NCBI RefSeq assembly: GCF_900174485.1
Contig: NZ_LT837803.1
Coordinates: 620,001-684,000 of the forward strand
Length of the DNA: 64,000 nt
Direction of reading: 5' to 3'
DNA from: Sterolibacterium denitrificans
GTDB taxonomy: Bacteria; Pseudomonadota; Gammaproteobacteria; Burkholderiales; Rhodocyclaceae
Position 1 is the first letter of the stretch. Each line of letters begins with the position of its first letter. Below, in pieces: positions 1-11,093 of the stretch. The position numbers and the translations under genes were made by a program. The notes below the pieces were generated by a model. That model ran no database searches, had not been told where the DNA came from, and worked only from the letters and a program-made list of their open reading frames with translations.

Positions 1-1
1 T

Positions 2-1021
2 CACGACCTGCCCTGGCAGAACACGCGCGATGCCTATCGCATCTGGCTTGCGGAAATCATGCTGCAGCAGACCCAGGTCGCCAGCGTGATTCCCTACTAC
101 CAGCGGTTCCTCGCGCATTTCCCCGAGTTGGCCCGGCTGGCCGCCGCGCCATTGGAAGAAGTCATGCCCTTGTGGAGCGGCCTGGGTTATTACGCGCGGG
201 TGCGCAACCTGCATCGCTGCGCGCAGGAGATCATGAGCCGGCATGGCGGCGAGTTTCCGCGCGATCCCGAGGCCATCGCCCGTCTGCCCGGCATCGGCCG
301 CTCGACCGCCAATGCCATCGCCGTCTTCGCTTTCGGCATCCGCGCTCCCATCCTCGACGGCAACGTCAAGCGCGTGCTCTGCCGCAGTCACGGCGTAGAC
401 GGTTTCCCCGGCACGGCGGCGGTGGAGCAGCGTCTGTGGCAACTGGCGGAAGAGCTGCTGCCGGCAAGGGCCGCCGATTGCAGCCGCTACATTCAGGCGC
501 AGATGGATCTCGGCGCCACGCTGTGCACGCGCGGCAAGCCGGCGTGCGCCGACTGTCCGCTGAACGATATATGTATCGCCCGGCGCGATGGGCGAGTCAA
601 TGAATTACCGCAGCCACGCCCACGCAAGGCGCTGCCGCAGCGCAGCCTGCGCGTGTTGCTGCTGCATGACGGCGAGCGCTGGCTGTTCGAACGGCGTCCG
701 CCGCACGGCATCTGGGGCGGACTGCTGAGTTTGCCCGAAGTGGCTGCCGATGAAGACGTCCAGCAAAAACTGGATGCGCTGGCTTGCGCGGCGGCAGAGC
801 TGCAGGCGCTGGCTCCCTTGCGTCACAGCTTCACGCATTTCCATCTGACCCTGCAGCCACTGCTGGCCGCGGTCAAGCCGCTGCCGCAGCTTGCCGAAAG
901 TGGCCGCTACCGCTGGCTGACGCCGATGGAACTGGCCGATGCCGCCTTGCCGACGCCGATCCGCAAAATCGTCCAGGAGGCATTGGCAACAGCGGCAACA
1001 GTGACACAAGGGTGCGACTGA
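2..1021 (+). CDS. mutY: A/G-specific adenine glycosylase MutY (5' partial)
   Basis: Base-excision-repair glycosylase that removes adenine paired with 8-oxoguanine. The frame is open from base 2, so the true start is upstream of the window; the ATG at 59 falls inside the conserved AEIMLQQTQV segment and cannot be the start. Visible family marks: the catalytic Glu in AEIMLQQ, the helix-hairpin-helix LPGIGRSTANAI followed by the catalytic Asp of LDGNVKR, and the iron-sulfur cysteines C-x6-C-x2-C-x5-C (CTRGKPACADCPLNDIC). The C-terminal third looks like the NUDIX-related 8-oxoG recognition domain. The metallo-hydrolase gene starts 48 bases downstream on the same strand, so the two may be co-transcribed. 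Confidence 0.96.
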   Translation, partial: HDLPWQNTRDAYRIWLAEIMLQQTQVASVIPYYQRFLAHFPELARLAAAPLEEVMPLWSGLGYYARVRNLHRCAQEIMSRHGGEFPRDPEAIARLPGIGRSTANAIAVFAFGIRAPILDGNVKRVLCRSHGVDGFPGTAAVEQRLWQLAEELLPARAADCSRYIQAQMDLGATLCTRGKPACADCPLNDICIARRDGRVNELPQPRPRKALPQRSLRVLLLHDGERWLFERRPPHGIWGGLLSLPEVAADEDVQQKLDALACAAAELQALAPLRHSFTHFHLTLQPLLAAVKPLPQLAESGRYRWLTPMELADAALPTPIRKIVQEALATAATVTQGCD

Positions 1022-1069
1022 TTTCTGTTAGGCTAACCCGTTCCAATTTTGTCGAATTGAATTCTCGCC

Positions 1070-1708
1070 ATGCAATACAAGATCATTCCCGTTACGCCCT
1101 TCCAGCAAAACTGCACGCTGCTCTGGTGCGAAGATACCGGGGAGGCTGCCGTCGTCGATCCGGGTGGCGACATCGACTCGATTCTTGCCGCCGTCGAGCG
1201 GCAGGGGGTGAAGCTGGTCAAGATCCTGCTGACCCATGGCCATATCGATCATGCCGGCGGCACGGCGGAGCTGGTCGCGCGGCTGGGTTTGCCCGTCGAG
1301 GGGCCGCAGGAAGGCGATCAACTCTGGATCGAGCAGTTGGCGCAGCAGGGACGGATGTTCGGTCTGGCTTCGGCCGGCAGTTTCACGCCGGATCGTTGGC
1401 TGCAGGATGGCGACCAGGTCGGCTTCGGCAATATCACCCTGGATGTGCTGCATTGCCCGGGCCATACGCCGGGGCATGTGGTGTTTTTTCATGCGCCATC
1501 AAAACTGGCGCTGGTGGGCGATGTGTTGTTCCAGGGTTCGATTGGCCGCACCGACCTGCCCGACGGCGACACCCATGCCCTGCTGAATTCCATCCGCAGC
1601 AAGCTCTGGCCGCTGGGCAATGAGGTGCGCTTCATCCCCGGCCATGGGCCGATGTCCAGCTTTGGCGACGAGCGTCGCTACAACCCCTTTGTCGGCGACC
1701 ATGCCTGA
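1070..1708 (+). CDS. MBL-fold metallo-hydrolase, glyoxalase II-like (YcbL type)
   Basis: Predicted cytoplasmic zinc hydrolase of 212 residues, the length of the short glyoxalase II-like YcbL group. The zinc-binding motif THGHIDH is at about residues 56-62; the later histidines in HCPGHTPGH and the C-terminal PGHGP complete the metallo-beta-lactamase set, with the conserved Asp in ALVGDVLF. The fold and metal site are clear. The substrate is not: family members hydrolyse S-lactoylglutathione or related thioesters, which is only a guess here. It follows mutY with a 48-base gap. Confidence 0.9.
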   Translation: MQYKIIPVTPFQQNCTLLWCEDTGEAAVVDPGGDIDSILAAVERQGVKLVKILLTHGHIDHAGGTAELVARLGLPVEGPQEGDQLWIEQLAQQGRMFGLASAGSFTPDRWLQDGDQVGFGNITLDVLHCPGHTPGHVVFFHAPSKLALVGDVLFQGSIGRTDLPDGDTHALLNSIRSKLWPLGNEVRFIPGHGPMSSFGDERRYNPFVGDHA

Positions 1709-1761
1709 GGGCTGAGGCCGCCGGCGCCGGGGAGATGACGACTCGACCGACGGATTTGGAT

Positions 1762-2190
1762 TTACTTCTTCAGCGAATCGCGGATTTCGCGCAGCAGCAG
1801 CACGTCTTCGGCAGGTTCTGGGGCGGGTGGCGCTTCGACCGGCGCTTCGCGCTTGAGGCGATTGATCTGCTTGACCATCATGAAAATGATGAAGGCCAGG
1901 ATCACGAAGTTGAGCGCGATGGTGATGAAGTTGCCATAGGCGAATACCGGGATGCCGGCCTTCTTCACTTCGGCCAGGGTCATTGCCACGTCTGGCGGGA
2001 CGGCCTTCAGCGCGATGAAATAGTTGCTGAAATCCAGTCCGCCGATGATGACGCCGATCAATGGCATGATCATGTCGGCTACCATCGAATCGACGATCTT
2101 GCCGAAGGCGCCGCCGATGATCACCCCGATGGCGAGGTCGACGACGCTGCCCTTGACGGCAAATTCCTTGAATTCCTGTATGACGCTCAT
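1762..2190 (-). CDS. mscL: Large-conductance mechanosensitive channel MscL
   Basis: Homopentameric inner-membrane channel that opens under hypo-osmotic membrane tension. The 142-residue protein has the N-terminal amphipathic helix [12 protein letters not shown]1 beginning [18 protein letters not shown], a periplasmic loop, TM2 ([19 protein letters not shown]) and a charged C-terminal helix ending [13 protein letters not shown] chose the ATG at 2190 because it begins exactly at the family N terminus and is preceded by AAGGGAG on the minus strand; the frame stays open upstream but without similarity. It converges with the hydrolase at 1070-1708 and is divergent from the AsmA-like gene at 2255. 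Confidence 0.96.
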   Translation of the reverse strand: MSVIQEFKEFAVKGSVVDLAIGVIIGGAFGKIVDSMVADMIMPLIGVIIGGLDFSNYFIALKAVPPDVAMTLAEVKKAGIPVFAYGNFITIALNFVILAFIIFMMVKQINRLKREAPVEAPPAPEPAEDVLLLREIRDSLKK

Positions 2191-2254
2191 GCAGTCTCCC
2201 TTGGTTGATAATTCTTGAGCTAAAACTCTCATTCTACGCATCTGCGGTAAAGAC

Positions 2255-3772
2255 GTGACCAAGCCCGACGAATGGAACAGAACAGGTTTCCGGATGATTT
2301 TCCGGCGAACCCGTAGCGTCCTTTTCATCGCCATCATCGCTCTGCTGTCATGCACCGCCATCGGTCTGACGGTTGCAGCCGTTTTTCTGGCGCGGATCGA
2401 CGCTGCCTGGATCGCCGGCGAACTCAACCGCAGCGTGCTGGCCGACAAACGGCGCGTGCTGAAGATCGACGGAGCGCTGACGGTGAATCTGCGCCCGGCG
2501 CTCGGTCTGGAATTGTGGCAGATTGCGCTGTCGGAGCAGGACAGCGAGGCAACGTTTGCCAGCCTGGACAGGCTGCGTTTTTCCCTGCAATGGTGGCCGC
2601 TGCTGTCGCGCCGTCTGGTCGTCGACAGGCTGGAGCTGGATGGCCTGTCCGTTGCCGGCGAACGCGATGCGCAGGGCCGCTACAATTTTGCCGATCTACT
2701 GGAAAGTCAGCCCGGCGGCAAATGGACTTTCGACATCGCCAGCCTGCAACTGACGCAGGGACGGTTGCGCTGGCGCGATCCGGAGCACGCGCAGGGCATC
2801 ACGCTCGACGAGATCAGCCTGAGTAGTGGGCGGATCGCCAATGACGGCACGCCTTCGGGCGGCCGATTGGCATTGGCTGCCCGGCTGCGCAGCCCGGCCG
2901 CACCGCAGGCCGACGTGCAATTGCATGCGTCGATGCAATACACGCTGGACCCGGCCAGGGCGCATTACGGTGCCGATGATCTGGCGCTGCGCCTGACCGG
3001 CCGGCTGGCGGAGCAGCCGGATGTGGATATCGATCTGACAGCCAGGAAACTGATGGTCGACTCCAAACCATCCGGCCCTTCGGTACGGCTGCAGGACTTG
3101 CAGTTGCAGGCGCGGGCCGCTGCGATTGCTGCGATGTCCCCGGTGGCCTTATCCCTTGCCGCGCCGCAACTGGAGTTTCAGGACAAGCAGTTGCGTGCTG
3201 CGACGGCCAGCATGGTGCTGCAGGCCGGTAGCGAAAATGCAAACGCAAACACTGACGCAAACTCAACGCCAATGTCACTGCATGGCCGGCTCGACACCCC
3301 GATCGTTGCCGATCTTGCGGCGCGCAGCGTGCAACTGGACAAGCTGGCTGCCGAACTGACCATAGTCGCCGCGCAAAAGCTTGCCAGGCCGGTGCGGCTT
3401 ACTCTGCAAGGCAGTGCCCGCGCGGATTTGCAACAGCAGCAGGCGGCCGCCCGGCTGGCTGGCAGACTGGACGGCAGCCAGCTCGCCGGCTGGCTGGATG
3501 CCACCGGCTTCAGTAGCGCCGGCGCGGCAACGATACGCTTCGGTCTGGATGTCGATCGGTTCAATGTGGATGACTATCTGCGCACAACGGCATCGCCTGC
3601 GGCGTCTGCGGGCACGTCGTCAGATGCCGTGTCCAGTCTGCCTCCCGGTCTGGACCTGCAGGGTGAATTGAAAGTGGGCAATTTGCAGGCAGCCGGCGTG
3701 ACGGCGCGCAATCTGCGCCTGGTCTTCGCCACGCGCGATGGCCGTCTGCACATGCTCACTGCGCCGCAGTGA
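2255..3772 (+). CDS. AsmA-like envelope protein, C-terminally short
   Basis: Inner-membrane-anchored protein of the AsmA family, whose members have roles in outer-membrane assembly or lipid transport. Residues about 20-45 form one hydrophobic anchor ([13 protein letters not shown]...), followed by the typical AsmA N-terminal repeats ([43 protein letters not shown]). The protein is 505 residues and stops within a [20 protein letters not shown] segment, where full-length AsmA proteins normally continue into their conserved final domain. I saw no continuation in other frames before the carbonic anhydrase, so the protein looks naturally truncated. A second in-frame ATG at 2294 starts just before the anchor and is an equally good start. 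Confidence 0.82.
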   Translation: MTKPDEWNRTGFRMIFRRTRSVLFIAIIALLSCTAIGLTVAAVFLARIDAAWIAGELNRSVLADKRRVLKIDGALTVNLRPALGLELWQIALSEQDSEATFASLDRLRFSLQWWPLLSRRLVVDRLELDGLSVAGERDAQGRYNFADLLESQPGGKWTFDIASLQLTQGRLRWRDPEHAQGITLDEISLSSGRIANDGTPSGGRLALAARLRSPAAPQADVQLHASMQYTLDPARAHYGADDLALRLTGRLAEQPDVDIDLTARKLMVDSKPSGPSVRLQDLQLQARAAAIAAMSPVALSLAAPQLEFQDKQLRAATASMVLQAGSENANANTDANSTPMSLHGRLDTPIVADLAARSVQLDKLAAELTIVAAQKLARPVRLTLQGSARADLQQQQAAARLAGRLDGSQLAGWLDATGFSSAGAATIRFGLDVDRFNVDDYLRTTASPAASAGTSSDAVSSLPPGLDLQGELKVGNLQAAGVTARNLRLVFATRDGRLHMLTAPQ

Positions 3773-3929
3773 ATTTATCGGCTGGCGTGAATGCCGAATG
3801 CCGGCGTGCGGCGCGTTCCACTAAAATGGGCGGGGTGCAACTCTGATTCCGGCACTTTCTGCTTTTCGTATCCCGCATCTTGCTTTCTGGATAGCCGCCC
3901 GCAATCTCCAACCAGCCGGACCGTACAAC

Positions 3930-4592
3930 ATGCCACTGTCGCATCTGATTGCCAACAATCGCCGCTGGGCCGAGCGGAAGCGCGCCGAAGATCCGGAGTT
4001 TTTCAGCCGCCTGGCGGCGCAGCAGAATCCGGAATATCTCTGGATCGGCTGTTCCGACAGCCGCGTGCCGGCCAACCAGATCACCGGCCTGGCGCCGGGC
4101 GAAGTCTTCGTCCATCGCAATGTCAGCAATGTCGTGGTGCATACCGATCTGAACTGCCTGTCGGTGATTCACTATGCGGTTGAAGTGCTCAAGGTGCGTC
4201 ACATCATGGTGGTGGGGCACTATGGTTGCGGCGGTGTGCGCGCCGCGCTCGAAGAACGCAACCATGGGTTGATCGACAACTGGTTGCGTCATGTCCAGGA
4301 CGTCTACCACAAGCATCGCAGCAATCTGGACGCACTTCCGCTCGATGCCCGGGTGAATCGCCTGTGCGAACTGAACGTCATCGAACAGGTGGTGAATGTC
4401 TGTCGCACCACCATCGTGCAGAATGCCTGGGGCAATGGCCAGCGCGTTTCGGTGCATGGCTGGGTGTATGGACTCGATGATGGCCTGCTGCACGAGATGT
4501 GCAGTTCCGCTTCCTCGCAGACGGAAACCGAAACCACCTATCGCAAGGCGCTGGAACACATCGGCTGCCGCAGTCGCCGTATCGGGGACTGA
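3930..4592 (+). CDS. can: Beta-class carbonic anhydrase
   Basis: Zinc enzyme interconverting CO2 and bicarbonate in the cytoplasm. Zinc ligands match the E. coli Can arrangement: Cys41 and the Asp43/Arg45 dyad in CSDSRVP, then His97 and Cys100 in GHYGCGG. The 220-residue length is normal for the family. The ATG at 3930 begins MPLSHLIANNRRWA, the usual N terminus. It sits alone, 157 bases after the AsmA-like gene, and converges with the minus-strand DUF3025 gene. Confidence 0.96.
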   Translation: MPLSHLIANNRRWAERKRAEDPEFFSRLAAQQNPEYLWIGCSDSRVPANQITGLAPGEVFVHRNVSNVVVHTDLNCLSVIHYAVEVLKVRHIMVVGHYGCGGVRAALEERNHGLIDNWLRHVQDVYHKHRSNLDALPLDARVNRLCELNVIEQVVNVCRTTIVQNAWGNGQRVSVHGWVYGLDDGLLHEMCSSASSQTETETTYRKALEHIGCRSRRIGD

Positions 4593-4639
4593 GCGATAGC
4601 GACAGCAGCGACGGCGACGACTGCGGCGACGCTGCCGGT

Positions 4640-5464
4640 TCAACTGCCGACGACGCGCAACGGCCGGAACTGCCGCGTGTTGTCGTAATACGCGGGGAAT
4701 TCGTTGTCGGCCGTCGCGCCGGGGATGCCCAGCAGCGGCAACGGGCGAAAGTCGTGCGGATGGCGGTAACCACTGGGGCTGTCGGCATGAAAACGCCGGG
4801 CGATGCGCGCATCGGCATCGGCGATCTGCTCGGCCAGCGGCAGTTCCAGCCATGCGGGATGGACGTGCAGGAAAGCCGCCTTGGCGCACAGGCCGACGTG
4901 CGGCTGGCGCAGCAGATCGTAGCTGGCATGGCCGACGACGAAAACGCGCAGTGATGCGCCGACCTGCGCCCGCGCCTCCCAGAACAGCGCTTTCCAGCGA
5001 TGCCCGCAAATGGCCTGCCACAGCGCCGGGTCGCTGGAGACGACGATGGCGCCGCATTCATCGAACTGTGTCGCGGCATCGCGCAAGGGACCGCGCCGGC
5101 CGTCGTGCCCTGCTTCCTGGCGCTGTGCCGTCAGCACCTGGTGATGGCAGTGATTGAGCGCTGCCTTGATGCGCGGGAAACGCAGCCAAGTCAGGGCATT
5201 GAAGGCGTCGTGCCAGTTGTCCGGTCGGGTTTCGGCTTCTCCCAGCCACCACACGCGCTCTTCGTAGGACAGGCCGCTGCCGTGCGGCAGGACGAAGCGC
5301 AGCGGTTTGCCGCCGCCACTGCGGATGCCGTGCCGGTCGGCCAGCGCATTGAGTTCGCCGAGGGTTGGCGGCGCTGCCGCTGCCATGCTTCGTGCCGTCC
5401 GCAAGCCAGCCAGCAGCGATTGCAACGGTGCATACAGTGGCTGCTGGTCGAAGGCGTGCTGCAT
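4640..5464 (-). CDS. DUF3025 domain protein
   Basis: Protein of unknown function, 274 residues, matching the DUF3025 family common in Beta- and Gammaproteobacteria. Recognisable family features are WHDAFNALTWLRFPRIKAALN near residue 100, the FDECGAIVVSS segment, and a C-terminal part rich in FRPLP and YYDNTRQFRP. No signal peptide or membrane segment is visible. I place the start at 5464 (MQHAFDQQPLY), 10 bases after the stop of the upstream lipoprotein; the frame remains open upstream but only as a shadow of that gene. Last gene of a minus-strand group with pyrC and the lipoprotein. Confidence 0.85.
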   Translation of the reverse strand: MQHAFDQQPLYAPLQSLLAGLRTARSMAAAAPPTLGELNALADRHGIRSGGGKPLRFVLPHGSGLSYEERVWWLGEAETRPDNWHDAFNALTWLRFPRIKAALNHCHHQVLTAQRQEAGHDGRRGPLRDAATQFDECGAIVVSSDPALWQAICGHRWKALFWEARAQVGASLRVFVVGHASYDLLRQPHVGLCAKAAFLHVHPAWLELPLAEQIADADARIARRFHADSPSGYRHPHDFRPLPLLGIPGATADNEFPAYYDNTRQFRPLRVVGS

Positions 5465-5474
5465 GCGCTGCCGC

Positions 5475-5933
5475 TCAGTCGCGGCTTGCCGCAGATGCAG
5501 CGCCAGCGGCACCGGCAGCGACGAAGGTGAATTGTTTTTCACGTTCGGCGAATTCGCCGAGCAGATTGCCAGGGGCGGGCGGCGCTTCGGAAAATTGCTG
5601 GAAACGGCAATCGGCCATGGCGGCGACGTACCAGTTCTTGTCCTGATGCAGGATAAAGACGCCGCCTGCCGGTTGGTACAGCTCGATGCGGAAATTTTCT
5701 TCGGGTACATCCTGCAAGGCATGGCGGCGCTGGCATTGCGAACCATTCGAGGTAACCAGCTTGACCGTCCAGCCGCTGCTCCACGGATAGATCTCGCGCA
5801 GGATCGACAGGCTGTTGCGGTTGTCGCCGTCGATGGAATAAAAGGCCGCATCCTGCCGCGCGCAGGCGGCGAGCAGGGGCGAGGCACACAGCAGAATGAA
5901 TGTGAATGCGAACGGACGAGTCATACGAGTCAT
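5475..5933 (-). CDS. Small putative lipoprotein
   Basis: Predicted lipoprotein of 152 residues. The signal peptide runs [24 protein letters not shown] with a clear lipobox (LAAC) at about residues 21-24. The mature part has no domain I recognise; it contains two cysteines (SQCQRR and ADCRF) that could form a disulfide, and a Gly/Ala-rich tail. The start ATG overlaps the pyrC stop by ATGA, so translation is probably coupled to pyrC, an odd partner for an envelope protein. Function unknown. Confidence 0.75.
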   Translation of the reverse strand: MTRMTRPFAFTFILLCASPLLAACARQDAAFYSIDGDNRNSLSILREIYPWSSGWTVKLVTSNGSQCQRRHALQDVPEENFRIELYQPAGGVFILHQDKNWYVAAMADCRFQQFSEAPPAPGNLLGEFAEREKQFTFVAAGAAGAASAASRD

Positions 5934-6976
5934 GATTGCATCCTCCAGGCTATTTTTGCACCGGCACGCAGGGGCACCAGCGTGTCGCCGTCGAACGGCT
6001 GGCTGGCGGGTACGGACCACGCTTCGCGTACCAGGGTGATCCGTTCCTGGTTGCGCGGCAGGCGGTAGAAGTCGGCGCCATGAAAACTGGCGAAGCCTTC
6101 CAGTCGGTCGAGCGCATCGGCGGCCTCGAAGACCTCGGCATACAACTCGATGGCGGCGTGCGCCGTGTAGCAGCCGGCGCATCCGCAGGCCGCTTCCTTG
6201 GCACCGCGGGCGTGCGGCGCGGAGTCGGTGCCGAGAAAGAACTTCGGATTGCCGGAAATGGCGGCCGCGACCAATGCCTGACGATGCGTTTCGCGCTTCA
6301 ATACGGGCAGGCAGTAATGATGCGGCTGGATGCCGCCGACAAAAAGCGCGTTGCGATTGAGCAGCAGGTGATGCACGGTGATCGTCGCGGCGACGTTTTC
6401 GGCGCTTGCCGCAACGAACTGCACGGCATCGCGCGTCGTGATGTGTTCCAGCACCAGACGTAACGCGGGGAAATCCTTCAGCAGCGGCTGCAGCGTGCGC
6501 TCGATGAAGACGGCTTCGCGGTCGAAGACATCCACCACCGGATCGGTGCTTTCGCCATGCACCAGCAGCGGCAGGCCGAGCACTTCCATGCGCGCCAGCG
6601 TGGCGCGGCAACGGGCCAGATCGGTGACGCCGGCGTCCGAATTGGTTGTCGCCCCGGCTGGGTAGAGCTTCACCGCATGCACGAAGCCGCTGGCGCGCGC
6701 CGCATCGATTTCGCCGGGCGGTGTGTTGTCGGTCAGATACAGCGTCATCAGTGGCTCGAAACGCATGCCTGCCGGCAGGGCGCGGAGGATGCGCTCGCGG
6801 TAGGCGGCGGCCTGGGCCACGGTGGTGACCGGCGGCTTCAGGTTGGGCATGACGATGGCACGGGCAAACCGGCGCGCCGTATCGGGCAGGACGGCCGCCA
6901 GCGCGGCATCGTCGCGCAGGTGGAGATGCCAGTCGTCGGGGCGGGTCAGCGTGAGCGTGAGTGGTTTCGTCTGCAT
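5930..6976 (-). CDS. pyrC: Dihydroorotase, class II
   Basis: Catalyses reversible cyclisation of N-carbamoyl-L-aspartate to dihydroorotate in pyrimidine synthesis. The 348-residue length matches class II enzymes. Metal-site motifs are DDWHLHLRD near residue 14, the lysine that is carboxylated in related enzymes in AVKLYPAG, histidines in LEHITT and VHHLL, and the catalytic Asp in LGTDSAPH. It heads a minus-strand group with the lipoprotein (ATGA overlap) and DUF3025, and lies 10 bases downstream of the rsmI stop, so rsmI may be in the same transcript. Confidence 0.97.
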   Translation of the reverse strand: MQTKPLTLTLTRPDDWHLHLRDDAALAAVLPDTARRFARAIVMPNLKPPVTTVAQAAAYRERILRALPAGMRFEPLMTLYLTDNTPPGEIDAARASGFVHAVKLYPAGATTNSDAGVTDLARCRATLARMEVLGLPLLVHGESTDPVVDVFDREAVFIERTLQPLLKDFPALRLVLEHITTRDAVQFVAASAENVAATITVHHLLLNRNALFVGGIQPHHYCLPVLKRETHRQALVAAAISGNPKFFLGTDSAPHARGAKEAACGCAGCYTAHAAIELYAEVFEAADALDRLEGFASFHGADFYRLPRNQERITLVREAWSVPASQPFDGDTLVPLRAGAKIAWRMQS

Positions 6977-6986
6977 GATGGGGAAA

Positions 6987-7850
6987 TTATAGTCCCTGGT
7001 TTTTCATGGCCAGCGCCGCTTCGTAGAGCGCATTCCTGGCGGTGCCGCTGATTTCGGCCGCCAGTTTGACGGCCTGTTTCAACGGTAATTCGTCGAGCAG
7101 CAGGCGCAGGGTGCGCAGTGCTTCGGCGGGCAGCTCCGGCGCGGGGGGCGCTCCGGAAACCAACAGCACGAACTCGCCGCGCTGGCGATTGCCGTCGGCG
7201 GCCAGCCAGGCCGGGCCTTCGGCCAATGGCATGCTGGCAATCTGCTCGAACAGCTTGGTGAGCTCGCGGGCGATCACCAGCGTGCGCTGCGGTTCGAGCA
7301 GCGCGGCAAGATCGGCAACGGTTTCGTTGATGCGGTGCGGCGCCTCGTAAAACACCAGGGTCGCGGCCAGCGGCCTGAGCGCTTCGATCTGCTGCCGGCG
7401 CGCGCCGGCCTTGGCCGGCAGGAAGCCGGCAAACAGAAACTGCGGATCGTCGAGCCCGGCCGCCGAAAGCGCGGTGATGGCGGCATTCGGCCCCGGCAGC
7501 GGAATCACCGGAAAGCCGGCGGCACGCACGGCGGCGACGGCGCGCGCGCCCGGATCGGAGATGGCGGGCGTGCCGGCATCGCTGACCAGGGCGATGCGCT
7601 TGCCGGTCGTCAGCAGCTCGATCAGTTTCTGCGCTGCCGTTGCCTCGTTGTGCTCGTGCAGGGCAAAGGCTGGCACGCGGATGCCATGGTGGTCGAGTAG
7701 ATGGCGGGTGTGGCGCGTGTCCTCGCAGGCGACGGCATCGACGCTGCGCAGGGTGTCGAGCGCGCGCTGGGTGATGTCGGCGAGGTTCCCGAGCGGCGTG
7801 GCCACCACATATAATGCCGTTGTTCTTTTTTCCCTGTCGGCTGCGTCCAT
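6987..7850 (-). CDS. rsmI: 16S rRNA (cytidine(1402)-2'-O)-methyltransferase
   Basis: SAM-dependent enzyme that 2'-O-methylates C1402 of 16S rRNA. 287 residues, the E. coli length. Tetrapyrrole-methylase-fold signatures: [15 protein letters not shown] near the start, [23 protein letters not shown] and [12 protein letters not shown]. The start at 7850 (MDAADREKR) precedes the conserved core by about 12 residues. It is divergent from yraN with a 53-base gap, the same pairing as in E. coli (yraL/yraM-yraN). Confidence 0.96.
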   Translation of the reverse strand: MDAADREKRTTALYVVATPLGNLADITQRALDTLRSVDAVACEDTRHTRHLLDHHGIRVPAFALHEHNEATAAQKLIELLTTGKRIALVSDAGTPAISDPGARAVAAVRAAGFPVIPLPGPNAAITALSAAGLDDPQFLFAGFLPAKAGARRQQIEALRPLAATLVFYEAPHRINETVADLAALLEPQRTLVIARELTKLFEQIASMPLAEGPAWLAADGNRQRGEFVLLVSGAPPAPELPAEALRTLRLLLDELPLKQAVKLAAEISGTARNALYEAALAMKNQGL

Positions 7851-7903
7851 CTCATGTCTCTTCGATTCTTCCAGCAACGCATTGTCCAGCGCGCGCCCCT
7901 GCC

Positions 7904-8269
7904 ATGCAAGTGAAGACGAATGCCGGTGCCGCTGCCGAAGCGCTTGCCGCGGCTTTCCTTGCGCGGCACGGCCTGCGCGTGCTGGAGCGCAACTGGCGCG
8001 TGCGCGGCGGCGAGATCGACCTGATCTGCAGCGATGGCGCAAGCCTGGTGTTCGTCGAAGTGCGTCTGCGGCGCGAGAGTGGCCATGGCTACGGCTACGG
8101 CGGCGCCGCCGCCAGCATCACGCCGGCCAAGCAGCGCCGCATCATTCTTGCGGCGCGCCACTATCTGGCCGGCAAACGCGAGTGCATCTGCCGTTTCGAT
8201 GCGGTGCTGCTCGATGCCCTGGATCCGCAGCGGATCGAATGGATACGCGATGCGTTTGCGGCGGATTGA
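7904..8269 (+). CDS. yraN: YraN family (UPF0102) endonuclease-fold protein
   Basis: Small protein of 121 residues with a restriction-endonuclease-like fold; cellular role not established. Family marks: AAALAAAFL-type N-terminal helix, LERNWRVRGGEIDLI with the acidic GEIDLI motif, and VFVEVRLR, the usual E-V-K/R catalytic-like position. The start at 7904 (MQVKTNAG) gives the family length. It is first in a plus-strand row: yraN, HIRAN protein, SIS protein, DolP-like lipoprotein. That row matches the E. coli yraN-diaA-dolP order without lpoA. Confidence 0.92.
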   Translation: MQVKTNAGAAAEALAAAFLARHGLRVLERNWRVRGGEIDLICSDGASLVFVEVRLRRESGHGYGYGGAAASITPAKQRRIILAARHYLAGKRECICRFDAVLLDALDPQRIEWIRDAFAAD

Positions 8270-8657
8270 ACGGATTGAGCGAGCTCTGCTACTGCTGCCG
8301 TTCGTCCTGGCGATGATGGCGACGGTCCCATTCCCGGCCCAGGCCCAGACCATTCGCATCCTCGTGCAGAGCTCGCCATTGGCGGGATTCCAGTACCACG
8401 CCGGGGCGGACTTCTGGGATGAATTGAAGGCGGGCGACCGGCTGGAACTGCGCCGCGAGCCTGACAACCCGCATGACGCCCTGGCCGTGCGCGTCGAATG
8501 GCAGGGCCGGCAACTGGGCTATCTGCCGCGTGCGCAGAACCGGGCGGTGGCTGTCGAGATGGATCGCGGCGCGCGCGTCGAGGCGCGGATCGCCCGTTTG
8601 CGGGTACATCGGAACCCTTGGCGGCGAGTGCTGGTCGAAGTCTGGCTGGTGCTCTGA
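8250..8657 (+). CDS. HIRAN-domain protein with predicted signal peptide
   Basis: 135-residue protein. Residues 12-33 form a signal peptide (ALLLLPFVLAMMATVPFPAQAQ) with an AQA cleavage motif, and the remainder is a single HIRAN domain: the SPLAGFQYHAG start, LKAGDRLELRREPDNPHDALAVRV and GRQLGYLPRAQNRAVA. HIRAN domains are known from Rad5/HLTF-type helicases, where they bind DNA ends, so an apparently exported copy is unusual. The gene overlaps the yraN 3' end by 20 bases, suggesting coupling. No catalytic domain is attached. Confidence 0.8.
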   Translation: MRLRRIERIERALLLLPFVLAMMATVPFPAQAQTIRILVQSSPLAGFQYHAGADFWDELKAGDRLELRREPDNPHDALAVRVEWQGRQLGYLPRAQNRAVAVEMDRGARVEARIARLRVHRNPWRRVLVEVWLVL

Positions 8658-8711
8658 ACAACATGGCGATTGCCCCCGTTTTCAGGGCGTGGCCTGGATG
8701 ACGGGTGGTAA

Positions 8712-10048
<1,337 letters not shown>

Positions 10049-10085
10049 TTCAAGAATTTTCGCAGCGCACAGCGCCGCATTGCTG

Positions 10086-10580
10086 ATGACTGCTCCGGCG
10101 CTGCTGCCTGATTTCGAGGCCAAGTGCTGTGCGCCGCAGGATCTGGCCGCGCATCTCGCCGGCCTGCCGCGCCCGCTGGTATTCACCAACGGCTGCTTCG
10201 ACATCCTCCACCGAGGCCACGTCACTTATCTGGCCCAGGCGCGCGCACTCGGCGCGGCGCTGGTGGTGGCGGTGAATTCCGATGCTTCGGTGCGGCGACT
10301 GGGCAAGGGCACCGATCGTCCGGTGAATGCCCTGGTCGACCGCATGGCTCTGCTGGCCGCGCTGGCGTGCGTGGATCTGGTGACCTGGTTCGACGAAGAC
10401 ACCCCCATTGCCCGCATCCTCGACTGCCGGCCCGATATCCTCGTCAAGGGTGGCGACTGGCCGGTGGAGCGGATCGTCGGTGCGCCGGAAGTGCTGGCGC
10501 GCGGCGGCCGTGTCGTTTCGATTCCCTTCATCCACCAGCGCTCGACCACGGCACTGCTGGAAAAAATCCGCCGGCTCTGA
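10086..10580 (+). CDS. rfaE2: D-glycero-beta-D-manno-heptose 1-phosphate adenylyltransferase
   Basis: Makes ADP-heptose from heptose 1-phosphate and ATP for LPS inner core. It is the stand-alone C-terminal (HldE-C) type, 164 residues. Motifs: [17 protein letters not shown] with the HxGH nucleotidyltransferase signature, [17 protein letters not shown] and the final [11 protein letters not shown] chose the ATG at 10086; a TTG two codons earlier is also in frame. The kinase half (rfaE1) is not in the window. Confidence 0.94.
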   Translation: MTAPALLPDFEAKCCAPQDLAAHLAGLPRPLVFTNGCFDILHRGHVTYLAQARALGAALVVAVNSDASVRRLGKGTDRPVNALVDRMALLAALACVDLVTWFDEDTPIARILDCRPDILVKGGDWPVERIVGAPEVLARGGRVVSIPFIHQRSTTALLEKIRRL

Positions 10581-10582
10581 AC

Positions 10583-10936
10583 TCAGTTCCGGTGTTTCAG
10601 CCGCGGGTCGGCCCAGTCCGGCATCGGCGGAATCGGCCCGGTGCTGCCGCCATAGCTGAATTCCGGATTGCTTGAATCGCAGGTGCAGGGCAGCCCGGTC
10701 TCCGTGCTTGCCGGCAGCGGGCAATGGCCGGCGCTGGTGATGCAGCGATCGGTCGGATTCTGGATGCGGGCGGGCGGTTGATCATAGACCGTGCCCTGCG
10801 CCGCCGGCAGTGGCTGGGTGTTGCGCGGTGGCGGCAGTTTGTAGCGGTCCGACTTGCCGGCGCAGGCGACGAGCGTCAGAGGAAGCAAGGCCATGATCAG
10901 GGCAGCACACTGTTTTTGAAGCTGGCTGGATTTCAT
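10583..10936 (-). CDS. Small proline-rich lipoprotein
   Basis: Predicted lipoprotein of 117 residues with an N-terminal signal and lipobox LVAC at about residues 22-25. The mature part is rich in Pro and holds five cysteines (CITSAGHC, CTCDSS), suggesting disulfides in the envelope. No known domain. AGGAG precedes the ATG at 10936 with suitable spacing. It converges with rfaE2, leaving only 2 bases between the stops, and is divergent from the TonB-like gene at 11094. Confidence 0.72.
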   Translation of the reverse strand: MKSSQLQKQCAALIMALLPLTLVACAGKSDRYKLPPPRNTQPLPAAQGTVYDQPPARIQNPTDRCITSAGHCPLPASTETGLPCTCDSSNPEFSYGGSTGPIPPMPDWADPRLKHRN

Positions 10937-11093
10937 GTCGGGTTTCTCCTTCTTTCTGGTAGTCACGAAGCCACGAGCAAGTGTGATTTGTGTTTGCGTG
11001 GGCCTTGTTCGGATAATATCCGCGGGATGGAGCAGAAGGTCGTTCATGACATGATTTTCGGTACAGCGGAGATCAGCGGCGGAGGGCGTGGTG

